From JAJCYL01 sp040222875 (GTDB lineage Bacteria; Bacteroidota; Bacteroidia; Cytophagales; Cyclobacteriaceae), in assembly GCA_040222875.1 (NCBI GenBank), contig JAVKCG010000054.1, forward strand, positions 62,001-126,000: a stretch of DNA of 64,000 nt, given 5' to 3'. Made by a program: the position numbers and the translations under genes. The stretch's first letter is position 1. Each line of letters starts with the position of its first letter. A model generated the notes under the pieces. It did no database searches. It worked only from the letters and a program-made list of their open reading frames with translations, and was not told the DNA's origin. This document shows, piece by piece, positions 17,120-25,119 of the stretch.

Positions 17120-17608
17120 TTGAGCTCACTAAGAATAGCAACCCAAACATTCATTTTACTAGTTTCCTTAAAATCTTTTGGGCAAAATGAATCTAGTATA
17201 TCGCTAGTACAACTCACTGAACATGAGTACTATAAGTTACGGCAAGATCAACTCGTTTCTTTGAGTCCGAAGCTACTCGCCAAAGGAAACTGGTCTGAAA
17301 ATGACCTTAAAAAATTTGCAAAAAGGTTAACCTATGAGGACTATTTGAATCTACTTGACGAACTAAAGAAGGATATCAAAAAAATCGGATTTAAAAATGT
17401 TAATATCATCTCTACTCATGAACAGATTAACTCAATATCCTCAATAGTTCACTCATTTTTTGGTGTAGTTTATAAAGGAGGAGGGATTGGTCTATTTATT
17501 AACTTAAATCTCTACAGTGGTTCGAACGCTGTAATAACTGAGGCATCTTGGGGAAAAATTAAGAAGGAACTTAAGGGATTGTTAAAAGCAGAGGAAGAAT
17601 ATCGGTAG
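17120..17608 (+). CDS. Secreted protein of unknown function
   Basis: The product has 162 residues from a TTG start at 17120, and no in-frame ATG lies nearby. A signal peptide (ATQTFILLVSLKSFGQ) is followed by a charged helical region (YYKLRQDQLVSLSPKLLAKG ...) and a glycine-rich hydrophobic turn VYKGGGIGLFINL near residue 125. I do not recognise the family. Its neighbours are REP elements, so horizontal gain or relic status is possible. Confidence 0.55.
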   Translation: MSSLRIATQTFILLVSLKSFGQNESSISLVQLTEHEYYKLRQDQLVSLSPKLLAKGNWSENDLKKFAKRLTYEDYLNLLDELKKDIKKIGFKNVNIISTHEQINSISSIVHSFFGVVYKGGGIGLFINLNLYSGSNAVITEASWGKIKKELKGLLKAEEEYR

Positions 17609-17664
17609 CGTATTATGTAAATAGCATATAAGTATTATCCTAATTTAATCAAAACTTGGCTCAA

Positions 17665-17691
17665 GCAGGGTCTGTCCCTGACGACCCTGCG
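17665..17691. repeat. REP palindrome, family 1 (copy d)
   Basis: GCAGGGTCTGTCCCTGACGA then CCCTGCG, 25 bases past the 3' end of the barrel gene. It is the presumed source of the piece duplicated at 16151-16284. Confidence 0.7.
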
Positions 17692-17715
17692 TTAATCCAA
17701 AAACTCAGTAATAAA

Positions 17716-18939
17716 CTAAAGCTCCACACCGAAACCTACCCCAAATACATAAGGTGTCACTTGCAGTGCGGACTCTGTGGTGGTCTTGTTTAACGCATAT
17801 TTGGCGAATGGCCTAATCATCCAACGATGGCTGCTTTTGCTGGGCAAATAATAAGTAATGCCTCCTCTTACGTTGAACAGGTTTTTGTGAAAGCCTATCA
17901 AGGTATTGGAATTGAATGCATCGTTTAATAGGTAACGTTGTTCTAGTCCGAAATCGAATGAATTTTCAACATTCCGAGTTTTCAATAAATAACTGATACC
18001 AATATTTAACCCAGAACTAATGGTGGTGAATGTTTGATTGGTAGAGTTACCACCCAACACCTCAGCTGAACTGTTGTATGACTGAAATGAGAAGTTGACA
18101 GGATATTTTTGAAATTGAAAAGCTAAACCTGTAGATAATTCCAGATTCTGGGCCACCGACCATTTAAGGTTAACAGTTGGGCTGACACCTAGACGGCCTA
18201 GTGACATATCAAATCCTGATTTCCCATCAAAGAAGTAATAATCGTCACCTTCATTGGGTTGATAATTGAGGTATGCAAGGCTAAACTCATTTAAAAGCTC
18301 AACTTTCCATTTCCCGGATTTTGTTGAAGGATTAATTTCTTTCAGATTAATTGGAGAGCTGGAGATGTAAAAATTCCTCTGGGGTGAAATTGACTCAATT
18401 CGTGGAGGAAGGGCGATCAATAAAGTCGATCTGGGAATTGAACTGATAGGACTAAAAGTGGCCTGGTTTGAAGGAGTAGTAGTGTTTGCCTGATTAGGAT
18501 TTGAATCGGATTTAACGTCAGGGCTGCCTGATAATTTCAGGGCAATCGATTTTGTTGTTTCATCGGAACTATCAATAATTTCTTCCGCGGAGGTATTACC
18601 AATAATTCGCTTAACAATAGTTGCCTCTGGTACAGAAGCTTCTATAGAAGGCCCTTGTACAATTTGATTGTTTGAATGCTCATCTTCAACAATCAGGTCT
18701 TTTGCGTCAACTTCAACGACCTCCTTTGCTTCCTGGCCAACACTGTAATCAGCATTGCTCAAATACAATAGCACAGCGGCCATCATTACAATGGCACTCA
18801 CCGCCAACACTTTACCGCCCAAATTTGCAGAGGGCTGTGGCTTAATGGCTGCCCATGCGTCATCTTTAACAGGCGCTTCGAAATTCTCGAATTTCGCCTT
18901 CAGAATATCCCTCATTTTATCATCCGCAGATCCGCTCAT
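17716..18939 (-). CDS. Envelope-spanning protein: cytosolic anchor, one membrane helix, outer-membrane-type barrel
   Basis: The product has 407 residues and no signal peptide. Residues 1-40 are cytosolic in character (DDKMRDILKAKFENFEAPVKDDAWAAI, as in anti-sigma-like proteins). A membrane helix lies at about 44-60, then about 140 low-complexity Ser/Thr/Asn-rich residues. From about 205 the sequence has beta-barrel strands of PorT type, ending VTPYVFGVGFGVEL. Its start overlaps the ECF sigma gene by 20 bases, so they are coexpressed. A role in holding or signalling to that sigma factor across the envelope is inference from this layout, which recurs in Bacteroidetes. Confidence 0.7.
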   Translation of the reverse strand: MSGSADDKMRDILKAKFENFEAPVKDDAWAAIKPQPSANLGGKVLAVSAIVMMAAVLLYLSNADYSVGQEAKEVVEVDAKDLIVEDEHSNNQIVQGPSIEASVPEATIVKRIIGNTSAEEIIDSSDETTKSIALKLSGSPDVKSDSNPNQANTTTPSNQATFSPISSIPRSTLLIALPPRIESISPQRNFYISSSPINLKEINPSTKSGKWKVELLNEFSLAYLNYQPNEGDDYYFFDGKSGFDMSLGRLGVSPTVNLKWSVAQNLELSTGLAFQFQKYPVNFSFQSYNSSAEVLGGNSTNQTFTTISSGLNIGISYLLKTRNVENSFDFGLEQRYLLNDAFNSNTLIGFHKNLFNVRGGITYYLPSKSSHRWMIRPFAKYALNKTTTESALQVTPYVFGVGFGVEL

Positions 18940-19477
18940 GGCTTAATTCAGTTTTTTTTAACAACTCAATCAACTTCTTTTTGGCCCTGGTTAACAGCAC
19001 CCTCGAACTACTAACTGCAATCGACAGATGTTTAGCTATTTCTTCATGGCTATAACCTTCTATCATATAAAGGTTGAACACGATTTGATGGTTCTCAGGA
19101 AGCTGCTTTAGCATCTCGAGAACCTGATCGGCCTCCATTTTTTCAATTATTGAAACTTGCCCCTCATCAAATTCACAGGATCCAGCTTCTTCAATATCTA
19201 CAAACATGGCTGTACTTCGCTTTTTGTAATGGTCTATGGCGGTGTTCACCACGATGCGGTTCACCCACCCCATCACATTATCAATGTAATTAGTCTGCTG
19301 GATATTCTTAAAAACCTTCATCATTGCATCCTGAAAAATATCGTTGGCCTCACTCGAGTGCTTGGTGTAGCGAACGCAAATTCCCATCATCTTTCCTTTA
19401 GCAAGGTCATAGAATTGGCGTTGGGCTTTCTCGTTCCCTTCACGACATTTTTTAATGGTGTTCGCTATCTCCTGCAT
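18920..19477 (-). CDS. ECF sigma factor (sigma-70 family)
   Basis: The 185-residue product has sigma region 2 (about 10-85; KGKMMGICVRYTKHSSEANDIFQDAMMKVFKNI, with the core-binding and -10 recognition helices). Region 4 (about 115-175) carries LPENHQIVFNLYMIEGYSHEEIAKHLSIAVSSSRVLLTRAKKKL. No region 1.1 or 3 is present, as expected for an ECF factor. It directs RNA polymerase to a regulon not visible here. It is the first gene of a pair with the envelope-spanning protein. Confidence 0.9.
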   Translation of the reverse strand: MQEIANTIKKCREGNEKAQRQFYDLAKGKMMGICVRYTKHSSEANDIFQDAMMKVFKNIQQTNYIDNVMGWVNRIVVNTAIDHYKKRSTAMFVDIEEAGSCEFDEGQVSIIEKMEADQVLEMLKQLPENHQIVFNLYMIEGYSHEEIAKHLSIAVSSSRVLLTRAKKKLIELLKKTELSHERICG

Positions 19478-19534
19478 CTATCAATGCGTAAAGCCCAACC
19501 AAATGGTCAGGCGATACAAGGTAGAAACTTATCG

Positions 19535-20356
19535 CTATTCAGAAATCTCAATGGTGGCCTGTGCTACAATGTATGTTTCGAATGCAGATGGTATTAAACC
19601 ATTCTCATCAGTAAGATCTACGCCTGGATGGGTTCCGTTGATGCCAACTTCGTAAAGAAACTCAATGGTTCCTGTGAATGTGTCGTTTGGAGCTTCGTAT
19701 AATAGATAAACCCCTTCTGAAATTTCGCCAACATTGTCTAGCAATCTCTGTAGTGCTTCTTTGCTCTCACCTTCCTCCCTATTGTCAACATCTAGCTGAG
19801 TTATGCTTCCACTAATCAGAAATATACCGAACCAACCTGAGCCTTCTGGTACAGTTATATCATAGTTTGAGACACCGCCACTTCGGATATCTTGTGGGCC
19901 TCCACAAAATACATCGTTATCAAGCAAATCGATGGCAAAGCTCTCACCTGATTTGGCCTTGATATAATCAAAGATTCCATTGTCACTGCATTCTGCCGCC
20001 TGCCTCATTCTTACATTGACTGTGGCAGTAAAATCGTTACCTATGCCATCATAGAAAGTCAATGCGAAGGAGTCATCTCCCTCAGAGAAATCCGTGTCAG
20101 GTATATACCTAATGAAATTCTTATCAGTAAAGAAACCCGTGGTGCCTTTAACTGGGTTATTAAGAAACTTAACTGATTCGAAGTTGCTACTGCCGAATAT
20201 TTCGGATGGGTTTATTACTGCCGGCCCACCAGGTACCGTAGCTACTTCAATATTCAGGTTTGTAGCCGGAATCACATCCGGGTTTTGAGTGTCGCAGCTA
20301 AATAAGGCTGCAATTAAGGGTATTAAGAAAAATCGTTTTGCGAAATACATGGTCAT
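19535..20356 (-). CDS. Surface lipoprotein with cadherin/Ig-like repeats
   Basis: The 273-residue product has a lipoprotein signal (FFLIPLIAALFSC, Cys at about 21). Beta-rich segments of about 90 residues follow, e.g. GDDSFALTFYDGIGNDFTATVNVRM, a typical end of a cadherin-like repeat, and SFAIDLLDNDVFCGG, the LLxND motif of bacterial Ig-like modules. The repeats suggest a structural or adhesive surface role. It lies 57 bases upstream of the sigma gene on the same strand and could be cotranscribed. Confidence 0.65.
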   Translation of the reverse strand: MTMYFAKRFFLIPLIAALFSCDTQNPDVIPATNLNIEVATVPGGPAVINPSEIFGSSNFESVKFLNNPVKGTTGFFTDKNFIRYIPDTDFSEGDDSFALTFYDGIGNDFTATVNVRMRQAAECSDNGIFDYIKAKSGESFAIDLLDNDVFCGGPQDIRSGGVSNYDITVPEGSGWFGIFLISGSITQLDVDNREEGESKEALQRLLDNVGEISEGVYLLYEAPNDTFTGTIEFLYEVGINGTHPGVDLTDENGLIPSAFETYIVAQATIEISE

Positions 20357-20429
20357 AATGTTTGTTTATTATTATGACTGGATAAAAATTAGAAACGCTA
20401 CAGCTGTAGGTTAAATTTATTTTAACACG

Positions 20430-21431
20430 ATGATAATCAAAAGGTTACAAAAACAATTTCTTCCGATAGGCTCATTTTTCTTAATGTGGATGTCAGTGCT
20501 CTTTCTTGTTTCCTGTGAAAATGAACCAATAAAGAAACCTGTGCCGAAAGGCCCATTTTTTGGTATTCAACCAACTGCAGAACCTCAATTATTACTGCCT
20601 GGGTTTATTGCATCGCCCATTACAGAATATAATGGAACCTTCAATCCAGATGGCACTGAATTTTATTACACCACCAATTTGCCCAATAAAGGTGTTATAT
20701 CATTTACAGAAATGCTTGACGACAGTACCTGGAGTAAACCAGCTGTGGCTCAGTTTTCAGGAGCGTACGTTGAATATGATCCGGTTTTTTATCCCTCAGG
20801 CAAGAGGCTATACTTTAGCTCCCGAAGGCCAATGAGCGATACCTTAGAAAGCAATCAAAGTAATGTCTGGTTTGTTGAAAAGGATGGCTCTAGTTGGAAA
20901 GAGCCACAACTTGTGCCTTTAACTGATAGGGACAATTATTATAATTCAACTACGAATGATGGGGTAATTTATTTCAATACATGGTCAAATGGAGATATGT
21001 ACAAAGCAACTCCGTCAGGTGACAGCTTCGAAATTTCAAGGCTTCCGGATATGATTAACTCTCCCGGAGATCAGGGTGATCCTTTTATTTCACCCAATGA
21101 AGATTACATTATCTACCGCAGCTACGGTGAAAACAGCCTTGGCCGTGGTGACCTCTTTATAAGCTTTCAAATTGATGGACAGTGGACGGCTCCGGCCAAT
21201 GTTGGCGCACCAATAAACAGCGAAGCCCATGAGATGTGCCCCTATGTAACCACTGATGGCAAGCTTTTCATATTTGCAAGTAATCGGGTAGCTGAGGAAT
21301 ATGAAACAAAGCCACTCACCCCACTTGATTCCCTTCAATCCAAATTCAAAACCTACGACAATGCCAATCAGAATATTTATTATGTAAGTGCGGGGTTTAT
21401 CGATAGGATGAGGGGCGAGTTAGTTGATTAA
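20430..21431 (+). CDS. PD40 beta-propeller lipoprotein
   Basis: The 333-residue product has a lipoprotein signal (FFLMWMSVLFLVSC, Cys about 29). Its PD40/WD40-like blades include YNGTFNPDGTEFYYTT, YDPVFYPSGKRLYFSSRRP, GDPFISPNEDYIIYRS and MCPYVTTDGKLFIFASNR. Such proteins are frequent in Bacteroidetes and often act as surface binding proteins; none of the usual OmpA peptidoglycan-binding domains is attached. A degenerate copy of its last ~30 codons lies 680 bases downstream. Confidence 0.8.
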   Translation: MIIKRLQKQFLPIGSFFLMWMSVLFLVSCENEPIKKPVPKGPFFGIQPTAEPQLLLPGFIASPITEYNGTFNPDGTEFYYTTNLPNKGVISFTEMLDDSTWSKPAVAQFSGAYVEYDPVFYPSGKRLYFSSRRPMSDTLESNQSNVWFVEKDGSSWKEPQLVPLTDRDNYYNSTTNDGVIYFNTWSNGDMYKATPSGDSFEISRLPDMINSPGDQGDPFISPNEDYIIYRSYGENSLGRGDLFISFQIDGQWTAPANVGAPINSEAHEMCPYVTTDGKLFIFASNRVAEEYETKPLTPLDSLQSKFKTYDNANQNIYYVSAGFIDRMRGELVD

Positions 21432-21479
21432 AAAGCTTTCATTAATCCAGCAGTTATACTTTAGTTAAAGAAAAATTAA

Positions 21480-22076
21480 TTGAAATCTCTACTCTATTTC
21501 GTAACAAGAATCCTATTTTACTTTTACAGCTTCGAACTAAAAATTATAGACCCGCCAAATCGGAAATCACTAACTAAAGTTCCTACAGTATTTAAAGTTT
21601 ATGGGTCTCTATGGTGGAGAATTATACTCGGAGCTGCTACCATTTTGGTTTTAGTTGCTGGCTTAAGTCAATTGGCATTAAGTGCACAGTTACCTTCAAA
21701 AAGTGAAATTATTTCATTCGTGTTTATTGGGTTACTCATCATTATTGCATTTCTAAATCAACTAATTCTTAAAGGGAGAATTGAAGTGCATGAAAAATTT
21801 ATTGTTTTTGATTACCGTAACATCTTTGGCAGGCAAAACAGGTTGGTGGAATTATCTGCATATAAAAATATATGGGTTCAGAAAATGAAAACTCGTATGG
21901 GAATGGAGTTCGCAGGCACACCTTATGTCAAAGTAAGGATTAAACACAAATGGACTCGATTTAGAAGTATTCAATTATATGAAGGTCCTATGAACGAAAA
22001 CAAGATTAAATTTTACTCAGAACTATTTAACCTCCCGATTAAAGAGAGTTTAGTGACAATTAGGGAAAATAGGTAG
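21480..22076 (+). CDS. Two-helix membrane protein with a PH-like C-terminal domain
   Basis: The product has 198 residues from a TTG start at 21480, the only plausible initiator. Membrane helices lie at about 45-68 and 76-95. The remainder has a beta-rich pattern (GRIEVHEKFIVFDYRNIFGR, RLVELSAYKNIWVQKM, YVKVRIKHKWTRFRSIQLY) resembling bacterial PH-like (YdbT/DUF304-type) domains. The function is unknown. It stands between a PD40 gene and that gene's degenerate 3' copy. Confidence 0.55.
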   Translation: MKSLLYFVTRILFYFYSFELKIIDPPNRKSLTKVPTVFKVYGSLWWRIILGAATILVLVAGLSQLALSAQLPSKSEIISFVFIGLLIIIAFLNQLILKGRIEVHEKFIVFDYRNIFGRQNRLVELSAYKNIWVQKMKTRMGMEFAGTPYVKVRIKHKWTRFRSIQLYEGPMNENKIKFYSELFNLPIKESLVTIRENR

Positions 22077-22106
22077 ACAAACCCCTTAGCGTCTCTTAAT
22101 ACAGCT

Positions 22107-22205
22107 AAGAAGAAATTTAAGTCATCGGACAAAGCCAATCAAAATATTTATTATATAAGTGCGAGTTTATTGAAAGGATAAAGGGTGAGGTGGTGGTAGA
22201 GTTTA
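22107..22205 (+). pseudogene. Degenerate copy of the 3' end of the PD40 lipoprotein gene
   Basis: It matches 21341-21431 along most of its length; the shared core encodes NQNIYYxSA then F-I-x-R-x-x-GE. One base is missing after the Ser-Ala codons, which breaks the frame. The rest of the spacer 22077-22519 shows no gene. Confidence 0.65.
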
Positions 22206-22519
22206 AAGCCTCTAGATTAGTATAAGTAATGTTGGTTGTGGAATGTACATACTCGCATGTTAGCGATAATCTCAATGCTTAAATCAAAGTTGAAGATAAT
22301 ACTAATTCCAGCCACTTTACTGATCGTTTTGTGCGGTAATGTCCTTCTCTTCATTTGAATGAATGGGGTTTCATCCGTCAGGATATTTTGGCAGGGATTG
22401 GAGAGTCCGCCACAAGTTTTAAATTTAAATCAAGGCGTGGCTATGTGCGAGATGAGAGGTTAGTGCTTTCTTATCCCCACTGATCATAGCCGGAACGTTA
22501 ACACAATAACTAATAGCTG

Positions 22520-23026
22520 ATGAAAATTCATAAAATTTTAATTCTCTTGACTATAGTATTAGTAAATGGATGTGAACAGGTGCCTGAAAAAAAAGAAACA
22601 AATAAATTCAGTGGACTTTGGTCTCTGCATGTTATGGAGCAACTTAATCCCGAAACAGGTGAATGGAGTGAATGGAAAAACGGAATACAAGGTTATATTC
22701 TTTATGGTGAAAAAGATAATATGTCTGTTCATTTGACAACAATAGGTTATGAAGATACTGATCTAAGATTTCCAAATTTTGTTGATTCGATACCAAACGA
22801 AGCGCTTAAACATCTTACTAACTCATATGTATATTTCGCAAAATATTCCGTTGATGAAGAACAGCAAATAGTTGAACATGCCAGAATATCACATTCTAAC
22901 CCTGGTCAATGGAACGAAGTTGTGCGAAGAAGATTTACTTTTAGTGGGGATACTTTAACATTGGAACCATTAGAAGAAGAAATTCCCGAAAGATTAAAGT
23001 GGGTAAAATATGTATCCAGCAAATGA
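22520..23026 (+). CDS. Lipocalin-like lipoprotein of unknown function
   Basis: The 168-residue product has a lipoprotein signal (KILILLTIVLVNGC, Cys at about 18). The mature part starts FSGLWSLHVMEQLNPETGEWSEW, then GIQGYILYGEKDNMSVHL and FTFSGDTLTLEPLE. This is the pattern of small lipocalin-like or DUF-type proteins that begin with a G-x-W strand. The ligand is unknown. It is monocistronic. Confidence 0.6.
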   Translation: MKIHKILILLTIVLVNGCEQVPEKKETNKFSGLWSLHVMEQLNPETGEWSEWKNGIQGYILYGEKDNMSVHLTTIGYEDTDLRFPNFVDSIPNEALKHLTNSYVYFAKYSVDEEQQIVEHARISHSNPGQWNEVVRRRFTFSGDTLTLEPLEEEIPERLKWVKYVSSK

Positions 23027-23093
23027 TAAATCGCACTTCATCAAGAGGTCATATGGTCAAGGTTGCCAGTAAATAATTTTGAGATTGATACAC

Positions 23094-24380
23094 TCACTCC
23101 TCAAAAATCCTCTCCATCAGCTTCACCAAATACTCATTATTCAAATTGCCCAAGGTTCCTTTTGAGGTATGGTTCAGGTCTTTTTTTGGTTTGAATTCCC
23201 CAGCTTCAATCATTTTGCCTACTTCCACATAAGCCTCCCTAAATGATTTCCCTTCCAGTACTTTTTGGTTGACTACCTCCACGCTAAAGAGGTAATCATA
23301 GATGGGGCTGTTCAGGATGTCATCATTCACTTTTACTTCATCCAGCATCAATCGGCTGATGGAGAGACAGTCAATGAGGTTATCGAAAACCGGTAGGTAA
23401 TTCTCTTTGATGATTTGAAGGTCACGGTGATAACCAGATGGTAAGTTGGATAGTATCTGCTCAATCTCATTTGGTAGTGCTTTGATTTTGTTGCACTTGG
23501 CCCTAACCAATTCAAAAACATCCGGATTCTTTTTATGTGGCATAATACTGCTGCCGGTTGTTAGGTGATCTGGAAAGGTCAGAAAGCCAAAATTCTGGCC
23601 CATATATAGGCAAGTGTCCATGGCCATTTTGGCGAGTGTGGAAGCAATTGAAGCTAAAGCCTGGCTCACCACTTTTTCGGTTTTGCCTCGGGTCATTTGG
23701 GCGTAAACCACATTGTTGTTCATGGAGTCAAAACCTAACAGCTTGGTGGTCAACTCACGATCGAGTGGAAAAGATGAACCATAGCCAGCTGCCGAACCCA
23801 ACGGGTTTCGATTCACAACCTTGTAAGCTGCTTCCAGCTGTGTTAAATCATCAATCAGGCTTTCTGCATAAGCGGCAAACCACAACCCAAATGAGGAGGG
23901 CATTGCAATTTGCATGTGGGTGTAGCCAGGAATTAATGCTTCTTTGTGTTTTTCGCTCAGCTCAATCAATTGATTAAAAAGAAGCTTTACCTCAGCAGCT
24001 ACTTCTTTGATTTTGGCCCTGCTGAATAACTTAATATCCAGGATTACCTGGTCATTTCTTGAGCGGCCACTGTGGATTTTCTTACCAACATCGCCCAACT
24101 TTTTGGTGAGCAAAAACTCAACTTGTGAATGGACATCTTCTACACCTTCATCTATGGTAAACTCACCCTTAAGCGCCAGTTCATGGAGCGATTTGAGTTC
24201 TGGAATTAACTTGTCAAGTTCCGCTTTGGTAAGAAGGTCAACGCTTTCCAGCATGGTGATATGAGCGATCGTTCCCTCAATGTCGTAGGGTGCAAGCATC
24301 AAATCGAGGTCTGCATCTTTGCCAATGGTAAATTTTTCAATTTGCTGGTTAACTGTTCCGCCTTTCTCCCAGATTTTCAT
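23094..24380 (-). CDS. argH: Argininosuccinate lyase
   Basis: The start MKIWEKGG at 24380 fits the family; an upstream ATG at 24401 would add seven residues. The 428-residue product catalyses the last step of arginine synthesis, cleaving argininosuccinate to arginine and fumarate. It has the three conserved regions: EDVHSQVEFLLTKKLGD with HSGRSRNDQV (about 95-115), IPGYTHMQIAMPSSFG (about 150-165) and the signature GSSIMPHKKNPD (about 275). No other arginine gene is adjacent. Confidence 0.95.
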   Translation of the reverse strand: MKIWEKGGTVNQQIEKFTIGKDADLDLMLAPYDIEGTIAHITMLESVDLLTKAELDKLIPELKSLHELALKGEFTIDEGVEDVHSQVEFLLTKKLGDVGKKIHSGRSRNDQVILDIKLFSRAKIKEVAAEVKLLFNQLIELSEKHKEALIPGYTHMQIAMPSSFGLWFAAYAESLIDDLTQLEAAYKVVNRNPLGSAAGYGSSFPLDRELTTKLLGFDSMNNNVVYAQMTRGKTEKVVSQALASIASTLAKMAMDTCLYMGQNFGFLTFPDHLTTGSSIMPHKKNPDVFELVRAKCNKIKALPNEIEQILSNLPSGYHRDLQIIKENYLPVFDNLIDCLSISRLMLDEVKVNDDILNSPIYDYLFSVEVVNQKVLEGKSFREAYVEVGKMIEAGEFKPKKDLNHTSKGTLGNLNNEYLVKLMERIFEE

Positions 24381-24687
24381 AATTGCAGCATTAAGCTGCA
24401 AAGGTTAGGCTTTCTGTTCAAAATGTTATCGGCCGCTTTGAAAAAGATGATTTCCGAAGGAGGAATTCTCAAGACCCGATGGAATGTGGCCAACGAGGAA
24501 TATAATAAGTGTTATACAGCTCCGGATTTAAAAACCTGTAGTATTTGATGAAGAGATTCTTTCACACTTTTCGATCTAACGATCTCAAAGGTTGAGAATG
24601 ACGTTATTTGTTTAGCGTATTATGAACAATGCGAAGTAATCCATCACAGCGGGGAATTGAGTAGATATTGTCAAACGTCCCTACCAC

Positions 24688-24711
24688 AAAAAAAGGCAAC
24701 CATTAGTTGCC
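24688..24711 (-). terminator. Rho-independent terminator of the small lipoprotein gene
   Basis: On the minus strand GGCAAC-TAATG-GTTGCC is followed by seven T. The stop codon of the gene lies in the loop. Confidence 0.8.
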
Positions 24712-24909
24712 TTCCTCTACCTCATCCTTAACTGATTTCCAATGAGTCATTTGCTTACCATACTGGTGGAGAATCAATTTTGAAAGAAGCTCTTCATCCT
24801 CCAATTGAGGTTGCTCAGCTTTTTCAACAGTGTTATTTGCTGGAGAGCATCCAAAAGTCAATATCCCAACCACACTCACAACACCAAACAGTTTTATTAA
24901 ACTATTCAT
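24703..24909 (-). CDS. Small lipoprotein of unknown function
   Basis: The ATG at 24909 gives 68 residues with a lipoprotein signal (FGVVSVVGILTFGC). An ATG at 24987 adds 26 residues that would mask the signal. The acidic mature part (QLEDEELLSKLILHQYGKQ) has no recognised domain. The spacer between it and argH (24402-24702) shows only its terminator. Confidence 0.6.
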   Translation of the reverse strand: MNSLIKLFGVVSVVGILTFGCSPANNTVEKAEQPQLEDEELLSKLILHQYGKQMTHWKSVKDEVEEGN

Positions 24910-25119
24910 ACACAAACATTTTAAGGTTAAAAGAAAAAAAGTAAACGGTCGGTGGTTGTTTAGACCTTGGGATCGGGTATAAAACAATTAAATGGTGAAT
25001 TCCCCCCTCACTCAGCTTTCAACATTTCCGTTTGATCTACTATTTCTCCTGATTGGTCTATTTAATGCTGTTTGGGTGGATTTGACTGAATAAATTCATT
25101 TAGTCAAAAACTCAAAATT

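Noticed and set aside
24402..24702. Possible gene upstream of argH (95-codon plus frame 24261-24548)
   Set aside because: It overlaps the argH 5' end antisense, with no domain or signal. Treated as a shadow frame.
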